64,000 nt of DNA from Mesorhizobium sp. M7A.F.Ca.US.008.03.1.1 (GCF_003997495.1 NZ_RZRU01000025.1:28934-92933); one strand, 5' to 3'; positions 8,727 to 18,780 are shown, counted from the stretch's first letter. Notes: generated by a model from the letters alone, not told the origin. Translations and numbers: made by a program.

Positions 8727-9827
8727 ATGACCATCCATACGATCAAGGCCAGAGGCATTTCGGTTTCGCTCGACCTCACGGTCGGCCACATCGCCGACAT
8801 GGTCGTCGAGAGCGGCGGACGGCAGCTGAAGCCGCTGCACCGCGCGCCCTGGGTCGATGCGAACGAGACGCTGCCGGACAATTTGCCGGAAGGCACGGTT
8901 CGGCTTTCCGGCGATTTTCTCTGCGCGCCGTTTTCACGCAGCGATGTCGAGGAAGCGCCTCTGCATGGCTGGCCGGCCAACAGCGCCTGGGATGTCGTCG
9001 AGAGTGCCGCGACAGACGACGGCAGGCGCGCGGTCTACCGCCTGCGGCACAAGGTGATGGGCGCCAGCGTCGACAAGATCCTGACGCTGCGCGACGGCCA
9101 TCCCTTCCTCTACCAGGAGCATGTGTTTTCCGGCGGCCATGGTGCGATTTCGGTCGCGCATCATCCGATGACGGCGATGACCGGCGGCGGCAGGCTGGCC
9201 TTTTCGCCCAAACGTTTTGCCGCGACGCTGGACGACCCGCTGGAGCCCGACCCCGTCCGCGGCCGCTTCATGCTGGCCTATCCGGCGCGGTCTTCGGATC
9301 TGTGCCATTTCCCCGCCGCCGGCGGCGGTACGCTCGACCTGACGGAGTACCGCATGGATGACCGCCGCGAGGATTTCATCACCCTCGTCGAAGCCGATCA
9401 TGGCGGGCCGGGCTGGACCGCGCTTGCGCGCCAGGCCGAGGATGATCTGGTGCTGGTGCTGAAGAACCCGACCGAGCTGCCGATCACCATGCTGTGGTTC
9501 AGCAATGGCGGACGCGACTACGCGCCGTGGAGCGGCCGCCACCTTGGCGTGCTCGGCATCGAGGATGGCCGCGCTGCCGTCGGCCATGCCGCCTCGATCG
9601 GCGACAACTGGCTGAAGCGCGAAGGGATAGCGACCGCCTTTGCACTGGGCGAAGGCCAAAGCGTGTCCTTTCGCCATGTCATCGGCGCCGTGCCCTTGTC
9701 CGGGGACGAGCCGCCGCAGGCGATCACGACGGCGGATGGCCGCATGCGGCTGGCAGCCGGTGACGCGACCCGGGAGGTTCCCTTCGACAGCGATTTCCTG
9801 CGCATTGGTCAGCCAGCGGCCTCATAG
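8727..9827 (+). CDS. Aldose 1-epimerase-like (galactose mutarotase-fold) protein
   Basis: A 366-residue soluble protein with the general pattern of the galactose mutarotase-like fold. Beta strands alternate with histidines (for example GAISVAHHPMTAM near residues 141-153, and EADHGGPGW) and acidic residues in the C-terminal half (YRMDDRREDFITLVEAD). Such proteins interconvert sugar anomers or bind sugars. I cannot assign a substrate, and the catalytic residues are not certain. The ATG at 8727 is chosen because the sequence before it is palindromic repeat. The downstream kinase gene, about 107 bp away on the same strand, may be co-transcribed. Confidence 0.7.
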   Translation: MTIHTIKARGISVSLDLTVGHIADMVVESGGRQLKPLHRAPWVDANETLPDNLPEGTVRLSGDFLCAPFSRSDVEEAPLHGWPANSAWDVVESAATDDGRRAVYRLRHKVMGASVDKILTLRDGHPFLYQEHVFSGGHGAISVAHHPMTAMTGGGRLAFSPKRFAATLDDPLEPDPVRGRFMLAYPARSSDLCHFPAAGGGTLDLTEYRMDDRREDFITLVEADHGGPGWTALARQAEDDLVLVLKNPTELPITMLWFSNGGRDYAPWSGRHLGVLGIEDGRAAVGHAASIGDNWLKREGIATAFALGEGQSVSFRHVIGAVPLSGDEPPQAITTADGRMRLAAGDATREVPFDSDFLRIGQPAAS

Positions 9828-9933
9828 GTGGGATTGCGCGGCCGTAGGGTTTGAAATTTCCACGAACTGCCGGCAAGATGTGGCCGAAATCATCATGCAT
9901 GGTGGATTTGAAGCTCCTGCCAGAGAGGCTCTC

Positions 9934-10554
9934 ATGTCCGAAATCGCCCATCTCGCCGCCACCATCTTCAAACGCGCCGGCAAGGCAAACCGCTTCATCG
10001 TCGCCATTGCCGGCCCGCCGGGCTCCGGCAAGTCGACGCTGTCGGCAAGGCTGCATGAACTGCTGCCCGAAGGTGCTTCGGAAGTCGTGCCTATGGATGG
10101 CTTCCACTATGACGACGCGGTGCTCGAGCGGCGCGGCCTGCGCGCGCGCAAGGGGGCGCCGGAAACCTTCGACTTTGCCGGTTTTGAGGCCCTGCTGAAG
10201 CGTATCCGGGCCGGTGAAGCCGATATCGCCATCCCGGTGTTCGACCGCAGCATGGAACTGTCGCGCGCGGCCGCCTCGATCGTCGCCACCGAGACCAAAT
10301 TCATCCTGGTCGAGGGCAACTACCTGCTGCTCGACGAGGAGCCGTGGTCGCGGCTGGCGCCGCTGTTCGATTTCTCGATCTTCGTCGACGTGCCGCGCAA
10401 CGAACTCGAGCGCCGCCTGATGGAGCGCTGGCACGGACATGGCCGCTCCGATGAAGACGCGCGCGCCTGGATCGCGTCCAACGACCTGCCCAACATCGAG
10501 CGCGTGCTCGCCCGCCGCAGTGCCGCAGATCTGGTGATCGGCCTTTCCGCTTGA
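9934..10554 (+). CDS. Uridine kinase/phosphoribulokinase-type P-loop kinase (FrcK-like)
   Basis: A 206-residue cytosolic kinase. The Walker A is AGPPGSGKSTLS (about residues 27-38). A VPMDGFHYDD motif follows, typical of the pantothenate kinase/uridine kinase/PRK group. ILVEGNYLLLDEEPW supplies the Walker B-like strand, and there is an Arg-rich lid RLMERWHGHGRS. It matches the FrcK class, the kinase encoded with rhizobial fructose transport genes, but no frc transporter is nearby. The start at 9934 follows AGAGAGG. An in-frame ATG 39 nt upstream is possible. The substrate is unknown. The neighbouring mutarotase-like gene points to sugar metabolism. Confidence 0.8.
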   Translation: MSEIAHLAATIFKRAGKANRFIVAIAGPPGSGKSTLSARLHELLPEGASEVVPMDGFHYDDAVLERRGLRARKGAPETFDFAGFEALLKRIRAGEADIAIPVFDRSMELSRAAASIVATETKFILVEGNYLLLDEEPWSRLAPLFDFSIFVDVPRNELERRLMERWHGHGRSDEDARAWIASNDLPNIERVLARRSAADLVIGLSA

Positions 10555-10640
10555 TTGGGCGAATTGCGCAAGGGGAACCTTAAGACTTTCAGGCCGTTAT
10601 CCCGAACACGGCAATTCTGCCAAAAGAGGGATTCGGTCCA

Positions 10641-10988
10641 ATGGCAACCAAGGCAAGAAAGCCCGCGCCCGCCAAGGGCAAGGCGACCCAATCCAAGGCC
10701 GGCGCAGGCCCGGCGATGACAGCCCGTTCGAAAGACGCCAAGCCGGCCTTCGGCAAGGCTGCGCCGAAGAAAGTGGTGCCGGCCGCAGCGAAAGCCGCGC
10801 CAAAAGCCGCGAAGCCGAAGAAGCCCGCGAGTTCCAGCGACTCCCTGAGCGGCGGTGCGATGCGCACGGCCAAGGCCACGGCCAACGTCGCTGCCGGCGC
10901 GGTCATGGTCGCCGCCCGAGGGGCTGCGTCGCTTGCTGCTTCCGTCATGGGCAAAGGCGGTTCGAAGGCCAAAGCGAAGGCGAAATAG
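10641..10988 (+). CDS. Small lysine/alanine-rich basic protein (histone H1-like composition)
   Basis: 115 residues. Most of residues 1-75 and the last 10 are Lys, Ala and Pro in AK and APK repeats. A less charged Ala/Val/Met segment (about 78-103) could form a helix. The composition resembles the DNA-binding tails of bacterial histone H1-like proteins. DNA binding is inferred from composition only. The 3' end of the gene, including the stop codon, lies in a perfect 31-bp tandem duplication, so the reading frame ends at the first copy. Confidence 0.7.
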   Translation: MATKARKPAPAKGKATQSKAGAGPAMTARSKDAKPAFGKAAPKKVVPAAAKAAPKAAKPKKPASSSDSLSGGAMRTAKATANVAAGAVMVAARGAASLAASVMGKGGSKAKAKAK

Positions 10989-11023
10989 CCGCTCGAAGGC
11001 CAAAGCGAAGGCGAAATAGCCGC
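10962..11023. repeat. Perfect 31-bp tandem duplication across the stop codon
   Basis: Copies at 10962-10992 and 10993-11023 are identical and directly abutting. The first contains the codons for the AKAKAK tail and the TAG stop of the basic protein. The second is untranslated. Confidence 0.95.
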
Positions 11024-11042
11024 GCTTCGGAGGCTGGTTCGG

Positions 11043-11747
11043 CTATCCCTTGGCCGGGATGGTCAGCCCTTTCTGCACCGCCGGCCGTGCCAGGCCACGC
11101 TCCAGCCATGTTCCCACATTGGCGAAATCGTCAAAGCCGACCAGTTCGCGCGCTTCGTAGAAGCCGATCAGGTTGCGCACCCAGCCGAGCAGCGAAATGT
11201 CGGCGATGGTGTAGTCATTGCCCATGATCCACTTGCGGCCCTTCAGCCTGCCATCGAGCACGCCGAGCAGCCGCTTTGATTCGTCGCGATAGCGCTCCAG
11301 CGGGCGCTTGTCGGCGATCTCGCGGCCGGCGAATTTGTGGAAGAAGCCGACCTGGCCGAACATCGGTCCGACCGAGGCCATCTGGAAGAACACCCACTGG
11401 ATGGTCTCGTAGCGGCGCGCGGCATCAATGGGCATGAGCAGGCCGGTCTTTTCGGCAAGATAGAGCAGGATGGCGCCGGATTCGAATAGGCCGATCGGCT
11501 TGCCGTCCGGACCGTTCGGATCGATGATCGCCGGTATCTTGCCGTTGGGGTTGAGCGACAGGAATTCCGGTGTCCAGCTTTCGTTCTGGCCGATGTTGAC
11601 CCAATGCGGCTCGTAAGGCAGGCCGAGTTCCTCCAGGGCGATCGAGATCTTCACGCCGTTCGGCGTTGTCGCCGAATAGAGTTGAAGCTGGTCCGGATGC
11701 CTGGCCGGCCAACGCGTTGCGATCGGAAAGGCGGACAGGTCGGCCAT
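11043..11747 (-). CDS. Glutathione S-transferase family protein (YfcG/Nu-class-like)
   Basis: 234 residues with an N-terminal thioredoxin-like domain and a C-terminal helical domain. The stretch SATTPNGVKISIALEELGLP and then NPNGKIPAI (cis-Pro) and FESGAILLYLAEK (the ES pair that binds the glutathione gamma-Glu) are classical. NDYTIADISLLGW is the conserved N-capping/hydrophobic staple of the C-terminal domain. The TTPNGVK pattern fits the YfcG/YghU class, which act as glutathione-dependent disulfide reductases. It is read towards the basic-protein gene, 56 bp upstream of which the nodE-like gene ends on the same strand. Confidence 0.88.
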   Translation of the reverse strand: MADLSAFPIATRWPARHPDQLQLYSATTPNGVKISIALEELGLPYEPHWVNIGQNESWTPEFLSLNPNGKIPAIIDPNGPDGKPIGLFESGAILLYLAEKTGLLMPIDAARRYETIQWVFFQMASVGPMFGQVGFFHKFAGREIADKRPLERYRDESKRLLGVLDGRLKGRKWIMGNDYTIADISLLGWVRNLIGFYEARELVGFDDFANVGTWLERGLARPAVQKGLTIPAKG

Positions 11748-11802
11748 GGAAACTCCTGAATGGGGATTCGCCGAGCGGCGCGGTTAGATCAGACAGCCTT
11801 GT

Positions 11803-13011
11803 TCAGACGGCCTTGAAGGCCAGCACCGCATTGGTGCCGCCGAACGCGAAGCCGTTGCTGATCGCGGCGCGCACCTTGCGCTCGCGCGGCACATTCGGCG
11901 TGACGTCGAGGTCGCAATCGGGATCGGCCTCACGAAAATTGGCCGTCGGCGGCACGATGCCCTCGCGGATGGCCATCACGCAGGCGATCATCTCCAGCGC
12001 ACCCGACGCGCCGAGGCAATGGGCATGCATCGACTTGGTCGACGACACCGAAAGCTTGTAGGCATGGTCACCGAAGACGCGCTTGATCGCTGCCGTCTCG
12101 ATCTGGTCGTTGGCCTTGGTGCCGGTGCCATGGGCGTTGAGGTAGTCGACATCCTCGGGATTGAAGCCGGCATCGGCCAGGCAGGCGCGCATGGCCGCTG
12201 TCGGCCCTTCGACGGTTGGGGCGACAATGTCGGAGGCGTCGGCGGAGAGGCCGGCGCCGGCGACCTCGGCAAGGATGGTGGCGCCGCGCGCCATGGCGTG
12301 CTCGTACGTCTCCAGGACCGCCATGCCGGCACCCTCGCCGAGCGACAGCCCCTGGCGGTCGGCCGAGAATGGCCGGCAGGTGTCGGGCGCCAGCACGCGC
12401 AATGCTTCCCAGCCCTTCAGGATGCCCCAGACCAGCGGCGCATCGGTGCCGCCGGCGACCATCACGTCGGCGCGGCCAAGCCTGATCTGGTCTACGGCCG
12501 AGGCGATGGCGTGGTTGGATGAGGAGCAGGCCGAGGTGACGCCGAAGACCGGACCGCGCAGGCCCAGATTCATGCTGACGTGGCCGGAGGCCGCGCTTGG
12601 CATAACCTTTGGCACGGTGAAGATACCGGCGCGGTTCTTGCCCTCAACCAGGATGGCGCGATAGTTCTCTTCGATCGCCTCCCAGCCGCAGACGCCGACA
12701 CCGACGACAGTGCCCATCCGATAGGTGGTGGCCTCATTCGAAACCAGGCCGGCCTGCAGCATGGCTTCCCTGGCTGCGATCGTCGCCAGCAGGCTGAAGC
12801 GGTCCATCGACACGGTCTGCTTGCGGTCGATGCCGTGATCGGGAAGCGTCTTGATTTCGCAGCCGACCTTGACCTTCAAATCATGCAGTTGGGGACTTGT
12901 GATCTGGCCGATGGCCGAGCGGCCGGCGCGCATCTCGTTCCAGATCGCGGGCGCGCTGGTGCCGAGCCCGCAGATGCCGCCCATGCCGGTGATGACAACG
13001 CGCTGCCGCAT
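11803..13011 (-). CDS. NodE-like beta-ketoacyl-ACP synthase
   Basis: A condensing enzyme of the KAS II/NodE type, 402 residues, that would elongate an acyl chain on an acyl carrier protein. Catalytic residues are visible: Cys162 in TSACSSSN, His294 in NAHGTGTK, Lys326 and His331 in STKSMHAHCLGA. The N-terminus (RQRVVITGMGGICGLGT) and the DRKQTVSMDRFSLLA segment resemble rhizobial NodE more than housekeeping FabF. It starts 5 nt after the stop of the acyl carrier protein gene, so the two form a nodFE-like pair. No other nod genes and no nod box are seen. A role in an unusual fatty acid is inferred. A second, different ketosynthase lies at 55497-56762. Confidence 0.87.
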   Translation of the reverse strand: MRQRVVITGMGGICGLGTSAPAIWNEMRAGRSAIGQITSPQLHDLKVKVGCEIKTLPDHGIDRKQTVSMDRFSLLATIAAREAMLQAGLVSNEATTYRMGTVVGVGVCGWEAIEENYRAILVEGKNRAGIFTVPKVMPSAASGHVSMNLGLRGPVFGVTSACSSSNHAIASAVDQIRLGRADVMVAGGTDAPLVWGILKGWEALRVLAPDTCRPFSADRQGLSLGEGAGMAVLETYEHAMARGATILAEVAGAGLSADASDIVAPTVEGPTAAMRACLADAGFNPEDVDYLNAHGTGTKANDQIETAAIKRVFGDHAYKLSVSSTKSMHAHCLGASGALEMIACVMAIREGIVPPTANFREADPDCDLDVTPNVPRERKVRAAISNGFAFGGTNAVLAFKAV

Positions 13012-13016
13012 TCAGT

Positions 13017-13271
13017 TCAGGCTTTTTTCGCGATCAGCGCGCGCACAGCTTCGACCATGTCGCCGACGTTCTTCAGATTGCTCCAGGCGTCGACCGTGTT
13101 CATCTCGATCTCGATGCCATACTCTTCCTCAAGATCGAAGATAATCTCCGTCAGCTCGAGCGAATGGATGCCAAGCGAAGTCAAATCGGTGGTGGTGGTG
13201 ATTTCTTCGCCGCCCGGCTCGGCATGAGCCTTGATCTTCGCGATGATATCCGTTGCCAGCTGGTCGGCCAT
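13017..13271 (-). CDS. NodF-like acyl carrier protein
   Basis: 84 residues. The carrier serine is Ser37 in LGIHSLEL, where the usual Asp of the DSL motif is His. The segments IKAHAEPGGEEITTTTDLTSLGI and EIEMNTVDAWSNLKNVGD strongly recall NodF rather than AcpP. The prosthetic group would be 4'-phosphopantetheine. It is the first gene of the pair with the NodE-like ketosynthase. The upstream region is shared with the divergent ureD (216 bp). A TTGCTT-N17-TATAGA promoter can be read there on the minus strand (about 13405-13433), but this is only a guess. Confidence 0.87.
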   Translation of the reverse strand: MADQLATDIIAKIKAHAEPGGEEITTTTDLTSLGIHSLELTEIIFDLEEEYGIEIEMNTVDAWSNLKNVGDMVEAVRALIAKKA

Positions 13272-13486
13272 TCGGTTCCTTCCCCACTATCTCGCGTTTC
13301 CCGACGCCAACTGAGCAGCGCCCCTTTTTCTCCTGGTATCAAGCCGCCGTCGTCGTTTAATACCCCCGCCAAGCGCAGCATGACCGTACCAAGGTGGTTC
13401 CCTCTATAGAAACCGAAACGTTGTCAAGCAACAAGCTATATCGAACTCCATATCGACAAAGCCGCCGGAGTGCTTAACGTGCAGGC

Positions 13487-14320
13487 ATGGATACGATCGA
13501 ACATGGCGGGATTTCGACGCAGCGCGTTGCGGGCGTCGCGCGGCTTTCCTGCGCGCTCAGGGAGGGCCGCACGCGCCTGCGGCGCCTCTATCAAGACGGC
13601 GCCGCCAAGATAAGAATGCCGGCCGTCTCGGCCGATCCGCTCGAAGCGGTGCTGATCAACACCGCCGGCGGAATGACGGGTGGCGACCGTATCGCCTGGG
13701 ACGTGGATGTCGGCGCGGCCGCTTCGGCATCGATCACCACGCAGGCCTGCGAGAAGATCTACCGGGCCGCGTCCGACCGTGCCGAAGTGCGGGTCAATTT
13801 GTCGGTCGGGGAAAACGGCCGCATCGCCTGGCTGCCGCAGGAAACCATCGTCTTCGACCGGGCGGCTTTTGCCCGCACGCTCGACGTCGAGCTTGCCGTC
13901 GGCGCCGAGGCGCTGGTGCTGGAAGCCGCCGTCTTCGGCCGCCTGGCGATGGGCGAACGCGCCACGCGGGGCAACTTCCATGACCGCTGGCGTGTCCGCC
14001 AGGAGGGCGCCCTCATTCATGCCGAGGATTTCCGGATCGGACCAGATATCGCCGCCACGCTCGACCGCCCGGTGGTTGCCGGCGGCGCGATCGCGGTGGC
14101 GACGCTGCTTCTGGTGTCGCCGCGCGCCGAAGCCCTGCTCGATCCGGTCCTGGAGATCGTCGGCGACCACGGCAGCGCCAGCGCCTGGAGCGTGAAGAAA
14201 TCTGGCAAGCTTCTTGCGAGGCTCTACGCCGGGGACGGCTACCGGCTGCGCCAGCGGCTGGTTCCACTCGTCGAATTGCTCAACGGAAGGGCGGGGTTGC
14301 CCAAATTATGGTCACTATAG
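13487..14320 (+). CDS. ureD: Urease accessory protein UreD
   Basis: 277 residues. UreD (UreH) is the scaffold that binds apo-urease and, with UreF and UreG, delivers nickel. The family hallmark INTAGGMTGGDR is at about residues 56-67, followed by TTQACEKIYR and the LPQETIVFDRA segment. It heads the urease operon and is divergent from the NodF-like gene. The start ATG at 13487 gives the expected N-terminus. Confidence 0.95.
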   Translation: MDTIEHGGISTQRVAGVARLSCALREGRTRLRRLYQDGAAKIRMPAVSADPLEAVLINTAGGMTGGDRIAWDVDVGAAASASITTQACEKIYRAASDRAEVRVNLSVGENGRIAWLPQETIVFDRAAFARTLDVELAVGAEALVLEAAVFGRLAMGERATRGNFHDRWRVRQEGALIHAEDFRIGPDIAATLDRPVVAGGAIAVATLLLVSPRAEALLDPVLEIVGDHGSASAWSVKKSGKLLARLYAGDGYRLRQRLVPLVELLNGRAGLPKLWSL

Positions 14321-14348
14321 GCCTGTCTCTACCAATCCAGGGAAACGC

Positions 14349-14651
14349 ATGAACCTGACGCCGAGGGAAAAGGACAAGCTGCTGATCGCCATGGCGGCGA
14401 TCGTGGCGCGCAAGCGGCTCGAACGCGGCGTCAAGCTCAACCATCCGGAAGCGATCGCGCTGATCACCGACTTCGTCGTCGAGGGCGCCCGCGACGGCCG
14501 CCCGGTCGCCGAACTGATGGAGGCCGGCGCTCATGTCGTCAGCCGCGCGCAAGTCATGGAAGGCATCGCCGAGATGATCAATGACGTGCAGGTCGAGGCG
14601 ACTTTTCCCGACGGCACCAAGCTGGTGACCGTGCACGAACCGATCCGTTGA
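14349..14651 (+). CDS. ureA: Urease gamma subunit UreA
   Basis: 100 residues, the standard length. The N-terminus is MNLTPREKDKLLIAMAA, followed by KLNHPEAIALITDFVVEGARDG and the VMEGIAEMINDVQVEATFPDGTKLVTVHEPI end typical of UreA. It packs with UreB and UreC in the (alpha-beta-gamma)3 enzyme. It lies 28 bp after ureD. ureB is not adjacent: two small genes come between. Confidence 0.97.
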   Translation: MNLTPREKDKLLIAMAAIVARKRLERGVKLNHPEAIALITDFVVEGARDGRPVAELMEAGAHVVSRAQVMEGIAEMINDVQVEATFPDGTKLVTVHEPIR

Positions 14652-14661
14652 GGAGGACAGG

Positions 14662-14916
14662 ATGCTGGAGCTGCGTCCCAACTGCGAATGCTGCGACAAG
14701 GACCTGCCGCCTGAGGCGGCGGATGCGCTGATCTGCACCTTCGAGTGCACCTTTTGCGCCGGATGCGTGGAACAGGTGTTGGGTGGCATCTGCCCCAATT
14801 GCGGCGGTGGTTTTTCGGCGCGGCCGATTCGGCCGGCGGCAATGCTGAAGAAATATCCGGCGTCGAGCAAACGCGTTCTCAAGGCCGACGGCTGCGGCCC
14901 TCGCAAGGCCGCGTGA
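14662..14916 (+). CDS. DUF1272 small cysteine-rich protein
   Basis: 84 residues, the DUF1272 family. It begins LELRPNCECCDKDLPPEA and has four paired-Cys knuckles (CxxC at about 8-11, CTFCAGC near 31-37, CPNCGGG near 45-51), which suggests a small zinc ribbon. It sits 10 bp after ureA with a good GAGGA ribosome site and in the urease operon. No urease role has been shown to my knowledge. Confidence 0.88.
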   Translation: MLELRPNCECCDKDLPPEAADALICTFECTFCAGCVEQVLGGICPNCGGGFSARPIRPAAMLKKYPASSKRVLKADGCGPRKAA

Positions 14917-14944
14917 ACAGCACAGCAAACGAAAGGCAAATAGA

Positions 14945-15532
14945 ATGATCCCTGCCAAACGCCTCTGCCTGTCGGCGATCCTGCTGCTGGCCGCTGCCAT
15001 GCCGGCCTATGCCCATGTCGGCATCGGCACGGCCTCCTCCTTCACGGCCGGCTTCATGCACCCGCTTTCCGGGCTCGATCACATGACGGTGATGATCGCG
15101 GTCGGACTGTGGGCGGCGCTCAAGGGCGGCAAGGCGGTTCTTGCCTGGCCGGCGGCTTTTGTCGGTGTCATGCTGGTCGGCGGCGCGCTGGGCATGCTGC
15201 ATATGCCGCTGCCCTTCGTCGAACCGGGTATACTGGCATCGGTCGTGACGCTCGGGCTGCTGGTGGCGCTGGCGATCGATCTGCCGGTCTCGGCCGGCGT
15301 CGCCATCATCGGCCTGTTCGCACTTTTCCACGGCCACGCGCATGGCACCGAGGTGCCGGAGAATGCCGGCGGGCTTGAATACATGGCCGGCTTTGCCGTC
15401 GCCACGCTGTTGCTGCATGCCACCGGCATCGCCGCCGGTCTCAGTCTCGGCATCCGGTTCCGTGGCCTGGCCCGCGCTGCCGGTGCCGCCTGCGCGGCGA
15501 TCGGCATCGGTCTCGCCTTTGGCATCGTGTGA
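14945..15532 (+). CDS. ureJ: HupE/UreJ family nickel permease
   Basis: 195 residues. After a signal-like first segment (to about residue 23, PAYA) comes HVGIGTASSFTAGFMHPLSGLDHM, the HupE/UreJ signature whose His/Asp residues are thought to handle nickel. Five or six further hydrophobic helices follow, with FHGHAHGTEVPE near residues 122-133. It is placed between ureA and ureB, so it probably supplies Ni2+ for urease. UreJ and HupE cannot be told apart by sequence alone. The context favours UreJ. Confidence 0.9.
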   Translation: MIPAKRLCLSAILLLAAAMPAYAHVGIGTASSFTAGFMHPLSGLDHMTVMIAVGLWAALKGGKAVLAWPAAFVGVMLVGGALGMLHMPLPFVEPGILASVVTLGLLVALAIDLPVSAGVAIIGLFALFHGHAHGTEVPENAGGLEYMAGFAVATLLLHATGIAAGLSLGIRFRGLARAAGAACAAIGIGLAFGIV

Positions 15533-15540
15533 GGGTGAGC

Positions 15541-15846
15541 ATGATCCCCGGTGAAATCATCACGGTGGGCGGCGACATCGAGCTCAACAAGGGCCTGCCG
15601 ACCGTCACCTTGAAAGTCGCCAACAGCGGCGACCGGCCGATCCAGGTCGGCAGCCACTACCATTTCTTCGAGACCAATGAGGGGCTGAAGTTCGACCGGG
15701 AGCGCGCCAGGGGCATGCGCCTCGACATTGCCGCGGGCACGGCCATGCGTTTCGAGCCGGGCCAAGAGCGTGACGTCACGCTGGTGCCGCTCGGCGGCAA
15801 GCGCGAGGTCTACGGATTTCAGCAGAAGGTGATGGGCAAGCTGTGA
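15541..15846 (+). CDS. ureB: Urease beta subunit UreB
   Basis: 101 residues, full length. MIPGEIITVGGDIELNKG opens the protein, and the conserved DRPIQVGSHYHFFETN stretch, MRLDIAAGTAMRFEPG and VTLVPLGGKREVYGF follow. The ATG at 15541 is 8 nt after the ureJ stop. In-frame GTG codons overlapping the ureJ stop are possible alternative starts. Two minus-strand genes interrupt the operon between here and ureC. Confidence 0.96.
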   Translation: MIPGEIITVGGDIELNKGLPTVTLKVANSGDRPIQVGSHYHFFETNEGLKFDRERARGMRLDIAAGTAMRFEPGQERDVTLVPLGGKREVYGFQQKVMGKL

Positions 15847-15866
15847 GATCTTCCGGCGCGCTCAGC

Positions 15867-16361
15867 TCAATTCGACGGCTTGGCCGCGGCGTAGATGACG
15901 ATCTTTCCGGGATCGCCGAATTCGACGGCGAGGACATCCTGCGCCTGCAAGCGCCGCGATTCGATGGCGTTGAACAACAGCGCGTTGGCCTCGATCTCCT
16001 TGCGCAGCTCCGCGATGTCGTCTTGATGCTGCTTGACCTTGCTTTCGATCTCCGGCGGCGGGCCGCCTTCGCTGCGCGCGGCGTCGGTGAGGAACACGAT
16101 GTCAACCTTGTCGAGCTTGGACGTCTTGCGCACCGTACCGATGTTTTCACGCGTGCGGTCGATCGCCGTGTTGACGCTGCGGGCTTCGGCGGTGGCCTTG
16201 GCCTCTTCCTGCTTTACCTGCGAGCCGACGATGCGGTTGACGGTCTCGGTGCTTTCCAGCCCTTGCGCCTTCAGTCCGGCAGCAGAACCTGCCACCGCCA
16301 GGAACGCCATGACGCTGGCCGCCCGCAGCCGTCTTTTGGGAGAAAAGGAAGTGGTCGCCAT
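15867..16361 (-). CDS. Exported protein of unknown function
   Basis: 164 residues with a signal peptide (basic MATTSFSPKRRLRAA, then a hydrophobic stretch to about residue 31). The middle is a Lys/Glu/Gln-rich helical region (for example KQHQDDIAELRKEIEANALL), possibly coiled coil. The C-terminus is a short beta-like LAVEFGDPGKIVIYAA. I do not recognise it. It faces ureB convergently and follows the other exported gene (16491-16874) on the same strand, inside the urease locus. Confidence 0.7.
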   Translation of the reverse strand: MATTSFSPKRRLRAASVMAFLAVAGSAAGLKAQGLESTETVNRIVGSQVKQEEAKATAEARSVNTAIDRTRENIGTVRKTSKLDKVDIVFLTDAARSEGGPPPEIESKVKQHQDDIAELRKEIEANALLFNAIESRRLQAQDVLAVEFGDPGKIVIYAAAKPSN

Positions 16362-16456
16362 CGCTCGCTCCTGAGAGAAATCGTTTCGGGGCGCGGGTTA
16401 GCGCGAAAAGAACAAAACGAATCCCGCCCGGCGAAGGTTCCTTTCCCGATGCGGCC

Positions 16457-16479
16457 GGCGGGCCGGATGCCGGCCCGCC
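16457..16479 (-). terminator. GC-rich hairpin downstream of the small exported gene
   Basis: A perfect 10-bp stem (GGCGGGCCGG / CCGGCCCGCC) with a 3-nt loop, 12 bp beyond the stop of the gene at 16491-16874. It has no T run, so termination is likely but not certain. Confidence 0.5.
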
Positions 16480-16490
16480 GCGCCGTGGCG

Positions 16491-16874
16491 TCAGCTCGCC
16501 TTCTTGGTGATCAGGGTCAGTGCGCCATTGGGTTCCATGCTGGCGGCCACGACTTGCGCCGAACTGAGCCCCTTGGCCTCCAGCGCGGACTTGACCTTGG
16601 GCGTGGCGTCGATCGAGCTGCGCAGTTTCTTCAAGCCGTCGTCGCCGCGTTGGGCGATCACCTGGTTGACCTGCGTCTGGGTGTCCTTTGGCAGCTCCGT
16701 GATGTCGACGATGTTGACGCTCTGGATCGTCGGCACCGCCGGCTGAGCCTGGGGCGTGGCTGGAGCAGGCGTTGTCGGCGCCGGAGTGGGCTGTGGCGCG
16801 GGTTGCTGCTGGGCACTGGCGGCGCCCGCCAGCATCAGGCTGGCTGCGGCGGCAAGAACTATCGTTTTGCGCAT
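16491..16874 (-). CDS. Small exported protein of unknown function
   Basis: 127 residues. A signal peptide (MRKTIVLAAAASLMLAGAASA) is followed by a Pro/Gln/Ala-rich linker to about residue 48. A folded C-terminal part includes VNIVDITELPKDTQTQVNQ. I do not recognise the family. It lies on the strand opposite to the urease genes, between ureB and ureC, and its upstream region is shared with ureC. Confidence 0.7.
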   Translation of the reverse strand: MRKTIVLAAAASLMLAGAASAQQQPAPQPTPAPTTPAPATPQAQPAVPTIQSVNIVDITELPKDTQTQVNQVIAQRGDDGLKKLRSSIDATPKVKSALEAKGLSSAQVVAASMEPNGALTLITKKAS

Positions 16875-17056
16875 GGATTTTCCTTTCCATCGATTGGCAA
16901 ACGGTCGGTCTGGGGTGACCCCATAACCTCAACCGCCAAATGGGATCAGAAGGTGTCGCCCAGCAGGTCATTGCGTGACCATAGGATGGCAGCAATGTGC
17001 CGCCGCGCTTCAATCCAACCGCATTCCGGCAAACCGCATTTCAGGAGCAATCGCTG

Positions 17057-18769
<1,713 letters not shown>

Positions 18770-18780
18770 GGCTTCCGACA

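Noticed and set aside
13017..13271. A housekeeping AcpP
   Set aside because: The sequence lacks the AcpP core around its serine and is closest in pattern to NodF.
13272..13486. A nod box in front of the NodF-like gene
   Set aside because: I looked for the spaced ATC-N9-GAT pattern and did not find it. The region reads as an ordinary divergent promoter region.
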